Source: Hydrogenophilus sp.
GTDB taxonomy: Bacteria; Pseudomonadota; Gammaproteobacteria; Burkholderiales; Thiobacillaceae
Direction of reading: 5' to 3'
Length of the DNA: 43,032 nucleotides
Assembly: GCA_020692235.1 (NCBI GenBank)
Contig: JAIMKU010000002.1
Location: forward strand, 1-43,032
Shown: positions 31,853 through 39,919 of the stretch, one piece after another
Numbering within the stretch: the stretch's first letter is position 1
Layout of the letters: the number at the start of each line of letters is the position of its first letter
Program-made: the position numbers and the translations under genes
Notes under the pieces: model-generated
What the model saw: the letters and a program-made list of their open reading frames with translations, nothing else
Database searches by the model: none
What the model was told of the DNA's origin: nothing

Positions 31853-32718
31853 GCCGGCTCGGCATTGCCCTGCTCTGGCTGCTCTGGCGGCTGTTGCCCG
31901 CGCCCGTCCTGGCCCGGCTGGGTGAGGGGCTGGGGGCGCTGCTCTATATCCTGGTGGCCAGCCGGCGCCGGGTGGTCGAGACCAACCTGCGCATGAGCTT
32001 TCCGGAGCTGGACGCCGCCGCGCGGCAACGCCTGGCCAAGGCCCACTTTCGCGCCGTCGGGCGCGCCAGTCTGCTGGAAACCATTGCTTGGTGGGGCAGC
32101 CGGGCCGAGGTGGAAAAACTGGTCCATATTGAAGGCCTGGAACACTATGAAGCGCTGATCGGCAAGCCCTTGATCCTGCTTGCCCCTCACTTCATCGGCC
32201 TCAACCTGGGCGGCGTACGCCTGAGCCTGCTGCCGCCTACCCTGGTATCGATGTATTCACCGATCAAGAACCCCAACCTGGACCGACTCATGCTCCACGC
32301 CCGGACCCGGTTCGGCGGTTCCGAGCTGATCTCCCGCCACGACGGCATCAAGCCGGTGCTGCGCGCCATCAAGAAGGGCCTGCCCTTCTATTACCTGCCG
32401 GACATGGATTTCGGCGCCAAGGATGCCGTGTTCGTGCCCTTCTTCGGCGTCCCTGCCGCCACCATCACCGGCCTTGCCCGCCTGGCCAAGGCCACCGGTG
32501 CCGCGGTGCTGCCCTGCATCACCCGCTGGCAGGATAACGGCTACATCACCCGTTTCTACCCGGCCTGGACCGACTTCCCTGGCACCGACGTCAGCACCGA
32601 CACCCGGCGCATGAACGCCTTCATTGAGGACCGCATCCGGGAGCGGCCGGAGCAATATTTCTGGCTGCACCGGCGCTTCAAGACCCGGCCCGCAGGAGAG
32701 GCCAGCCTGTATGACTGA
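31849..32718 (+). CDS. Lipid A biosynthesis acyltransferase, LpxL/LpxM family (second of two)
   Basis: 289-residue paralogue of the preceding gene. The N-terminus is a membrane anchor (MSRLGIALLWLLWRLLPAPV), followed by RRVVETNLRMSFPEL, a family signature. The catalytic segment reads HFIGLN (H114, N119), so the acidic residue of HX4(D/E) is replaced by asparagine. YYLPDMDFGAKDAVFVPFFG and EQYFWLHRRFKTRP are otherwise canonical. Coupled to the first gene by a 4-base overlap, and overlaps the GNAT gene by 8 bases. Two tandem late acyltransferases before dapF is a common betaproteobacterial arrangement. Confidence 0.88.
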   Translation: MSRLGIALLWLLWRLLPAPVLARLGEGLGALLYILVASRRRVVETNLRMSFPELDAAARQRLAKAHFRAVGRASLLETIAWWGSRAEVEKLVHIEGLEHYEALIGKPLILLAPHFIGLNLGGVRLSLLPPTLVSMYSPIKNPNLDRLMLHARTRFGGSELISRHDGIKPVLRAIKKGLPFYYLPDMDFGAKDAVFVPFFGVPAATITGLARLAKATGAAVLPCITRWQDNGYITRFYPAWTDFPGTDVSTDTRRMNAFIEDRIRERPEQYFWLHRRFKTRPAGEASLYD

Positions 32719-33232
32719 AATCGATATTCGCCCGCTGCGCCTGGATCAGGCCGAGGCCCTGGTCGAACTGGCCGGCAATATCTGGCGCACTTGTTACCCC
32801 GGCATCATCACGCCCGAACAGATCGAGTACATGCTGACCCAGCGCTACAAACCCGGCCTGGTGAAGCAACTCATCGCCCGCGGCGATCTCTGGCTGGCGG
32901 CCCTGGCTGGCAAGCAGATGATCGGCTTTGCCCATGGCCACCCCTTGCAGGACGGCGATTATAAGCTGGACAAGTTCTATATCCATCCAGACTGGCAGCA
33001 CCACGGCATTGGCGGCCGGCTGATCGCCGAAGTCGCTCGCCAGGCGCGGAGGCACTCATACAATCGGCTATTGCTGCGGGTGAACCGGCACAACCAGCCG
33101 GCCATTGACGCCTATCTGAAACACGGTTTCACGGTGGCTACTATCCACGTCGAGGATATTGGCAATGGCTATGTCATGGACGACTATGGTGATGACCAGG
33201 AGTCTGTCGGAGTTAAAGGAAAATGGAATTGA
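32711..33232 (+). CDS. GNAT-family N-acetyltransferase
   Basis: Acetyltransferase of unknown substrate, possibly a protein N-terminus or small molecule. 173 residues from the ATG at 32711 (MTEIDIRPLRLDQAEAL), which overlaps the upstream stop by 8 bases. The acetyl-CoA-binding loop is HPDWQHHGIGGRLIAEVARQ, and NRHNQPAIDAYLKHGF is the usual C-terminal strand. The last ten residues (ESVGVKGKWN) are encoded by a 22-base copy of the MITE end found at 23400, so the natural C-terminus was probably altered by an insertion. Confidence 0.88.
   Translation: MTEIDIRPLRLDQAEALVELAGNIWRTCYPGIITPEQIEYMLTQRYKPGLVKQLIARGDLWLAALAGKQMIGFAHGHPLQDGDYKLDKFYIHPDWQHHGIGGRLIAEVARQARRHSYNRLLLRVNRHNQPAIDAYLKHGFTVATIHVEDIGNGYVMDDYGDDQESVGVKGKWN
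33201..33222. repeat. Solo copy of the MITE left end
   Basis: These 22 bases, starting AGTCTGTCGGAGTTAAAG, are identical to 23400-23421. Similarity ends shortly after and no matching right end follows, so this is a fragment or the scar of a partly deleted element. It lies at the 3' end of the GNAT gene and just before the CoA-binding gene. Confidence 0.8.
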
Positions 33233-33239
33233 CCACGCC

Positions 33240-33659
33240 ATGAACTTTCATAACCCGCCGCCGGAAGAAATCCGCGACCTGCTCGGGCGGGTAAAGACCA
33301 TCGCCGTGGTCGGCCTGTCACCCAAGCCTGGGCGTCCGAGCCATGGCGTAGCGCTTGCCATGCAGCGGTTCGGCTACCGCATCGTTCCGGTGCGGCCGGC
33401 CGTCGCCGAGGTGTTAGGCGAAAAGGCCTATGCCTGCCTGGCCGATATCCCCTTCCCGGTCGATCTGGTTAATGTCTTTCGCGCCGCCGAGCATATCCCG
33501 GCGCTGGTCGAGGAATGCCTGGCGATCCAGGCACCGGCGCTCTGGATACAGGAGGACATCGTCCATGAAGCCGCCGCGCGAAAGGCACGCGCCGCTGGCC
33601 TGACCGTGGTGATGGACCGTTGCATTTATCGGGATTACATGGCATTGATGACGGCATGA
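33240..33659 (+). CDS. CoA-binding domain protein (YccU-like)
   Basis: 139-residue single-domain Rossmann protein of the succinyl-CoA synthetase alpha-like CoA-binding family; cellular role not established. Starts [20 protein letters not shown]; the nucleotide/CoA loop is [16 protein letters not shown], and [21 protein letters not shown] plus VVMDRC are family features. The ATG at 33240 is preferred; the longer open frame from 33159 lies in the GNAT gene and the repeat. Its stop overlaps the dapF start (ATGA). Confidence 0.88.
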   Translation: MNFHNPPPEEIRDLLGRVKTIAVVGLSPKPGRPSHGVALAMQRFGYRIVPVRPAVAEVLGEKAYACLADIPFPVDLVNVFRAAEHIPALVEECLAIQAPALWIQEDIVHEAAARKARAAGLTVVMDRCIYRDYMALMTA

Positions 33660-34483
33660 AACTGCGCTTCACTAAAATGCACGGCCTGGGCAACGATTTC
33701 GTGGTCATCGACGGGATCAACCAGCGGCTCGAACTCAGCCCGGAACACTTCCGCTTTCTGGCAGACCGCCATTTCGGCGTCGGCTGCGACCAGATATTGT
33801 TGGTGGAGGCCGCTACCCGGCCGGATGCCGATTTTCGTTATCGCATCTTCAATGCCGACGGCGGCGAGGTTCAGCAATGTGGTAACGGCGCCCGCTGTTT
33901 CACCCGCTTCGTGCGTGACCATGGCCTGACTGATAAGCGCGAGATTCGGGTCGAAACGGCCTCGGGACTCATCGTCCCACGCCTGGAAACGGACGGCCAG
34001 GTCACTGTGGATATGGGCCCGCCCCGTTTCGAGCCGGCCGAGATTCCCTTTGTAGCCGACACCCGCGCGGTCACCTATGTGCTCGACATCGGTCAGCCGG
34101 TGGAGATCGCCGTGCTGTCGATGGGCAACCCGCACGCCGTGCTGGAGACCTGTAACGTCGACACCGCACCGGTGGCCGAATGGGGGCCGTTAATCGAACG
34201 CCATCCGCGTTTCCCGGAGCGGGTCAACGTCGGTTTCATGCAGTTGCTGCACCGGCGCGCGATTAAGCTCCGGGTATTCGAGCGCGGCACCGGCGAGACC
34301 CTGGCCTGCGGTACCGGCGCTTGCGCCGCCGCCGTGGCTGGGATGATACGTGGCCTGCTCGATCATGAGGTGGAAGTGCAAACCCGTGGCGGCCGGCTTA
34401 CCATACGCTGGGACGGTGAAGGCCGTTCCGTGTTCATGACCGGCCCGACGGCTGTCGTTTTCGAAGGCGAAATAGAGATCTAA
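33656..34483 (+). CDS. dapF: Diaminopimelate epimerase
   Basis: Converts LL- to meso-diaminopimelate for lysine and peptidoglycan synthesis; cofactor-free, using two cysteines. 275 residues from the ATG at 33656 ([19 protein letters not shown]). The catalytic pair is C75 in [17 protein letters not shown] and C218 in [13 protein letters not shown]. Start overlaps the upstream stop by 4 bases, and DUF484 follows after 3 bases, forming the conserved dapF-DUF484-xerC group. Confidence 0.97.
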   Translation: MKLRFTKMHGLGNDFVVIDGINQRLELSPEHFRFLADRHFGVGCDQILLVEAATRPDADFRYRIFNADGGEVQQCGNGARCFTRFVRDHGLTDKREIRVETASGLIVPRLETDGQVTVDMGPPRFEPAEIPFVADTRAVTYVLDIGQPVEIAVLSMGNPHAVLETCNVDTAPVAEWGPLIERHPRFPERVNVGFMQLLHRRAIKLRVFERGTGETLACGTGACAAAVAGMIRGLLDHEVEVQTRGGRLTIRWDGEGRSVFMTGPTAVVFEGEIEI

Positions 34484-34486
34484 AAC

Positions 34487-35140
34487 ATGACCATCGACAT
34501 CCTCACCCACGACCAGGTCGCCCAGTTTCTCAAGGACAACCCGGAGTTCTTCAGCCATCACGCCGAGCTGCTGTCCCAGCTCAATGTGCCGCATCCCTAC
34601 GGCGGCCAGGCCATCTCCATTGGCGAGCGGCAGGTCGTGCTGCTACGCGACCGGGCGCGCAACCTGGAGAACAAGCTCAAGGAGTTCATCCAGTTCGCCG
34701 AGGAAAACGACTCTATCGGCGACAAGATGCATCACCTGTCGCTTGCCCTGATGCGCGCCAGGACGTTGCCGGCGGCGCTGGAATCGCTTTATCTCAGTTT
34801 GACCGAGCGGTTCGCCATTCCCCACATCGCGCTACGCGTCTGGAGTAGCCACCAGGTCCTGCCGGAATTCGCTCCGGTCAGCGAGGACATTCGCATCCTG
34901 AGCACCGGCCTGGCCCAACCCCAATGCGGCCACGAGGCCCCGCGGGAAATACTGACCTGGTTTGGCGAGGCCAGCGGCCGCCTCAGCTCGTTCGCACTCA
35001 CCCCGCTCAAGGACGAGGGGGTCGAGGGGCTGCTGGTCATGGCCTCCGAGGATGCCAAGCGCTTCTATCCTGAGATGGGCACGCTGTACCTGAACTGGTT
35101 GGGTGAACTGACCTCGGCGGCGCTCAGCCGGTTCGTCTGA
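34487..35140 (+). CDS. DUF484 family protein
   Basis: 217-residue GAF-like protein of unknown function, always found between dapF and xerC in proteobacteria. It begins MTIDILTHDQVAQFLKDNPEFF, the conserved N-terminal signature, followed by a coiled-coil stretch (LRDRARNLENKLKEFIQFAEEN) and a GAF-like fold. C-terminus TLYLNWLGELTSAALSRFV is typical. Spacing of 3 and 4 bases to its neighbours indicates one operon. Confidence 0.92.
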   Translation: MTIDILTHDQVAQFLKDNPEFFSHHAELLSQLNVPHPYGGQAISIGERQVVLLRDRARNLENKLKEFIQFAEENDSIGDKMHHLSLALMRARTLPAALESLYLSLTERFAIPHIALRVWSSHQVLPEFAPVSEDIRILSTGLAQPQCGHEAPREILTWFGEASGRLSSFALTPLKDEGVEGLLVMASEDAKRFYPEMGTLYLNWLGELTSAALSRFV

Positions 35141-35144
35141 AGCC

Positions 35145-36020
35145 ATGGCCGGGCCGGTCGCCGAATTTCTCGACCATCTGCGTGCCCACCGCTACAGCGC
35201 CCGGACTGTCGAGGCCTACTCCGAAGACCTGGGGCACCTGAGTCAACTGGCCGCAGAGCAGTCGCTGGAACGCCTGACCGGTCATGACATCCGCCGTTAT
35301 CTGGCCACGCTGCACGGCCGGGGCTATGCCGCCGGCAGTCTGGCGCGCATGTTGTCCGGCTGGCGTGCCTTGTACCGCTATCTGGCCCGGCAAGGTCGAA
35401 TCGAGGCCAACCCCTGCACCGGCATCCGCCCACCCAAGGGGCCGAAGCGGCTGCCCCATACCCTATCCCCGGACGAGATGACGCAACTGCTGGAGAGCAC
35501 CGGCGATGAGCCGCTGGCCATTCAGGACCGGGCGATATTCGAGCTGATCTACTCGTCCGGCCTGCGCCTGGCCGAGTTGGTCGGGCTAGACCTCACCAGC
35601 GTCGACCGGCAAAGCGGTGAGGTCCGGGTGCTCGGTAAGGGTAACAAGGAGCGCATCGTGCCGGTTGGGACCCAGGCCTTGGCGGCGCTGAACAACTGGC
35701 TCGCGGTCAGAATGACGATCGCCAGGGACGACCGGGCGCTGTTTGTCGGCGCCCGCGGTGCCCGCATCGCGCCACGGGTGGTGCAGGCGCGGCTGAAGGC
35801 ATTGGCACTCAAGCAGGGCATTCGCCAGAACGTCCACCCGCACATGCTGCGTCACTCATTCGCCTCGCACATATTGCAATCCTCCGGCGACCTGCGCGCG
35901 GTGCAGGAGATGCTGGGGCACGCCAGCCTGTCGACCACACAGATCTATACCCATCTCGACTTCCAGCACCTGGCCAAGGTCTACGACCAGACCCATCCAA
36001 GGGCCAAGAAGAAATGTTAA
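35145..36020 (+). CDS. xerC: Tyrosine site-specific recombinase XerC
   Basis: With XerD resolves chromosome dimers at dif near the terminus. 291 residues. An N-terminal SAM-like domain is followed by the catalytic domain with R141 (SSGLRLAELVG), K165 (GKGNKER), H233 and R236 (HPHMLRHSFASH), H259 (LGHASLSTTQ) and nucleophile Y268 (IYTHLD). All six active-site residues are present. The dapF-DUF484 context separates XerC from XerD or phage integrases. The stop is part of a REP-like hairpin. Confidence 0.96.
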   Translation: MAGPVAEFLDHLRAHRYSARTVEAYSEDLGHLSQLAAEQSLERLTGHDIRRYLATLHGRGYAAGSLARMLSGWRALYRYLARQGRIEANPCTGIRPPKGPKRLPHTLSPDEMTQLLESTGDEPLAIQDRAIFELIYSSGLRLAELVGLDLTSVDRQSGEVRVLGKGNKERIVPVGTQALAALNNWLAVRMTIARDDRALFVGARGARIAPRVVQARLKALALKQGIRQNVHPHMLRHSFASHILQSSGDLRAVQEMLGHASLSTTQIYTHLDFQHLAKVYDQTHPRAKKKC

Positions 36021-36040
36021 AAGGGACGCTAGCCTTTTTT
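36017..36040 (+). terminator. Terminator hairpin of xerC, also the left REP-like copy
   Basis: AAAAGG-GACGCTAG-CCTTTTTT forms a 6-bp stem with a T run, right at the xerC stop. The 18 bases TTAAAAGGGACGCTAGCC match the reverse complement of 37095-37112 at 16 of 18 positions. Confidence 0.65.
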
Positions 36041-36110
36041 GGCCGCCCCTGTGGACGATACGCCAGCAAACGCCCAACCTATCTCCCAAAACCATGCTAC
36101 TTTGCTAGAC

Positions 36111-36144
36111 CTGACCCCCGTGCTTTTCTGACCCCCGTGCTTTT
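36111..36144. repeat. Exact 17-bp tandem repeat, two copies
   Basis: CTGACCCCCGTGCTTTT occurs twice without a gap (36111-36127 and 36128-36144). It lies in the 273-base non-coding region between xerC and the antitoxin gene. Apart from this, the xerC hairpin and the antitoxin promoter, that gap shows nothing. Confidence 0.9.
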
Positions 36145-36232
36145 CCGGGTAGCGCAAATACGCAAATACCAGTTGCGCAGAGAGGTCTCGTCTCGAAGTT
36201 GCATACCTAGACAGGAAACGGAGCAAGCGTAA

Positions 36233-36271
36233 TTAACTTGCGCCCCGCTTTGGTTATAACTAGACTAGTTA
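36233..36271 (+). promoter_or_regulatory. Promoter and palindromic operator of the toxin-antitoxin operon
   Basis: TTAACT (36233-36238) and TATAAC (36255-36260) are spaced by 16 bases. The -10 box overlaps the palindrome TAACTAG-A-CTAGTTA (36257-36271), perfect over 7-bp arms. An operator covering the -10 is typical of Phd/YefM autorepression. The antitoxin ATG follows 22 bases later, with AAGGAG in between. Confidence 0.65.
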
Positions 36272-36293
36272 GGCCAGATTTAAGGAGAAAGCC

Positions 36294-36533
36294 ATGCAAA
36301 CCGTCAGCCTGTTCGACGCTAAAACCCATCTGTCGCGCCTGATCGACCAGATCGCTTCGGGCACGGAAAGCGAGATCGTGATTTCGCGCAACGGCAAACC
36401 GGTCGCGCGTGTTGTGCCGATTGAGACGGATACTTCACGTCGCATCGGTCTGGCCAAGGGCGAGTTCGAGGTGCCGGACGACATCGACGCGCACAACGCC
36501 GCAGTGGCCGAACTGTTCCTCGGCGGGCGCTGA
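36294..36533 (+). CDS. Phd/YefM-family antitoxin
   Basis: 79-residue DNA-binding antitoxin that neutralises the adjacent PIN toxin and represses its own operon. The N-terminal Phd fold is clear: MQTVSLFDAKTHLSRLIDQI and VISRNGKPVARVVPIE. The C-terminal part (GEFEVPDDIDAHNAAVAELF) is acidic and should bind the toxin. Shine-Dalgarno AAGGAG lies 7 bases upstream. The toxin start follows 2 bases after the TGA, so the pair is coupled. Confidence 0.93.
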   Translation: MQTVSLFDAKTHLSRLIDQIASGTESEIVISRNGKPVARVVPIETDTSRRIGLAKGEFEVPDDIDAHNAAVAELFLGGR

Positions 36534-36535
36534 TC

Positions 36536-36922
36536 GTGCGCCTGCTGCTTGATACCCAGATCGTCCTCTGGGCGCTAACCGGTTCCAGGCGTCTGGGCGC
36601 AGTCGCCAAGGACCTGATCAGTGATCCGGAGAACGAAATCTATGTCAGCGCCGCCTCGATCTGGGAAATCACCATCAAGCATGCCCTCGGGCGCGGCGAC
36701 ATGCCGGTGAGCGGAGCGCGCGCGGCCGAGTTGTGCGCCCAGGCAGGCTACCGCGAACTGCCGATCGCCTGGCGTCATGCCGCACTCGTCGACATCCTGC
36801 CGCCGCTGCATGCCGACCCGTTCGACCGCATTCTTGTCGCACAGGCAAGCGCCGAGCCCATGCGCTTGCTGTCGCGCGATGCTACCGTGGCCGGCTACGG
36901 CGCTATGGTGATGCCGGTCTGA
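36536..36922 (+). CDS. PIN-domain toxin (VapC-like ribonuclease)
   Basis: 128-residue PIN-domain ribonuclease, toxin of a type II system; RNA target unknown. It starts with a GTG at 36536 (VRLLLDTQIVLWAL). The metal-binding acidic residues expected for the fold are D6 (LLDTQ), E44 (SIWEI), D94 and D97 (HADPFDRILVAQA) and D115. All are present, so it looks active. Pairing of PIN with a Phd-type antitoxin is common. The operon sits between REP-like hairpins, which suggests acquisition. Confidence 0.93.
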   Translation: MRLLLDTQIVLWALTGSRRLGAVAKDLISDPENEIYVSAASIWEITIKHALGRGDMPVSGARAAELCAQAGYRELPIAWRHAALVDILPPLHADPFDRILVAQASAEPMRLLSRDATVAGYGAMVMPV

Positions 36923-36944
36923 GACCCGCGATGCATGGTTAACG

Positions 36945-37112
36945 GGCAACAATAGGGGACACGGTTTATCTCATCCACCAAACAATTCCCCCAACTGCCA
37001 TTGGGGTCGGACTCGTTTGATCAATCATGGTTTTTCCCTGTGTGCTGGCCGATTCCGGCCTGCCAGCAGTCTTGAGCCGAGCATTTGAAAGGGAGGGTAG
37101 CGTCCCCTTTAA
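36945..37112. repeat. Non-coding REP-like repeat remnant with hairpins
   Basis: The 221 bases between the toxin and the MoaD-like gene hold no convincing ORF. AATAGGGGACACGG at about 36952 resembles sequence seen beside REP-associated transposases. GCTGGC and GCCAGC form a hairpin at about 37044-37067. AAAGGGAGGG-TAGCG-TCCCCTTT forms another at 37088-37110. The segment 37095-37112 is the inverted partner of the xerC hairpin. It is probably the remains of a small transposable unit; no transposase remains. Confidence 0.45.
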
Positions 37113-37143
37113 CCCATAGGGCAACCCAAGGCCGCCGTTTACC

Positions 37144-37404
37144 TTAGATTGACACCGACTCGATGAAGGCCACCTCGTCGCCGCCTTGCAGCGTGGCGTC
37201 GAAACCGGCGTCCTGCTTGTTGACGGTGACCCGCAGGCTGGCGCGGGTCTGGCCGAAGGCGCATCGCCAGTCGCCACCGCGCATCGCCAGCAGCTTCATC
37301 AGGCCGGCCACGTCTTTCACGCTCATCGGCAGGCGCAGGCTCTCGCGGCCGATTTGCAGCCTGGCCATGAGGTCGCCGAAATAAAGCACGGTGATGGGGT
37401 TCAT
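37144..37404 (-). CDS. MoaD/ThiS-like ubiquitin-fold protein lacking the C-terminal Gly-Gly
   Basis: 86 residues from the ATG at 37404 (MNPITVLYFGDLMARLQIG). Length and pattern, including SLRVTVNKQDAGFDATLQ and GGDEVAFIE, match MoaD, the small subunit of molybdopterin synthase. MoaD normally ends in a Gly-Gly that carries the transferred sulfur; this one ends ESVSI at a TAA. Without the Gly-Gly it cannot be adenylated by MoeB, so it is either inactive or used for something else. A structured leader with a terminator lies upstream. Gene symbol withheld because function is doubtful. Confidence 0.72.
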   Translation of the reverse strand: MNPITVLYFGDLMARLQIGRESLRLPMSVKDVAGLMKLLAMRGGDWRCAFGQTRASLRVTVNKQDAGFDATLQGGDEVAFIESVSI

Positions 37405-37459
37405 CGAGGGCTCCAAGTGATCGTTCAAGGCGGTGATTCTACCGGGTTTGCAAAACAAC

Positions 37460-37495
37460 AAAAAAACGGCGGTCATCCGCCCGGAAAGCCGCCGT
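37460..37495 (-). terminator. Intrinsic terminator between the moaD leader and moaD
   Basis: On the minus strand ACGGCGG (37489-37495) pairs perfectly with CCGCCGT (37466-37472) and is followed by TTTTTT. It lies 56 bases before the MoaD-like start and would end any transcript entering from the leader. Confidence 0.8.
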
Positions 37496-37655
37496 ATGAA
37501 GAGAGTCCCTAAAACGGGTTTGCGCCCGCACCCGGTATTGAGCAAGTGCCGTGCCAGCTTGGTGGCCTCGTGATCGTGCCAAAGCCGCCCGGTTTCGCCC
37601 CCGAGGCGCACCGAATGGGTGCAGGGCGGCCCCGCAGTGAGGCGGCAGCGCCGGT
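37460..37655 (-). ncRNA. Candidate structured RNA: moaD leader (attenuator) or independent small RNA
   Basis: About 195 non-coding bases between the uvrD start and the MoaD-like gene fold well on the minus strand. GCCGCCC (37624-37630) pairs with GGGCGGC (37584-37590) and encloses a hairpin GCACC/GGTGC with a 5-base loop. A GCCGCC near 37645 could pair with the GGCGGC of the terminator stem, giving mutually exclusive folds as in attenuators. TATAAC on this strand near 37655-37660 is a possible -10. I could not match it to 6S, SRP, RNase P, tmRNA or the molybdenum-cofactor riboswitch. GC-rich sequence pairs easily, so confidence is low. Confidence 0.3.
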
Positions 37656-37687
37656 TATAATCGGGCCATTCTTTCCGCGACCAGCCC

Positions 37688-39814
<2,127 letters not shown>

Positions 39815-39919
39815 CGGTCATCGACAAACGCCATACAACTCATCGCGTTTGCCGCCGTTGCCCGATCGGATAGCGTGTCAGTCGGCTATAATCCGCCGAC
39901 TTGCAGCCAGTTGCGGAAC

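Noticed and set aside
35145-36020. Phage or integron integrase next to the toxin-antitoxin operon
   Set aside because: The dapF-DUF484-xerC context and full-length match identify chromosomal XerC; no att-like duplication was seen.
37460-37655. 6S RNA, SRP RNA, RNase P RNA, tmRNA or molybdenum-cofactor riboswitch upstream of moaD
   Set aside because: None of their conserved sequences is visible, so it is kept as an unassigned candidate.
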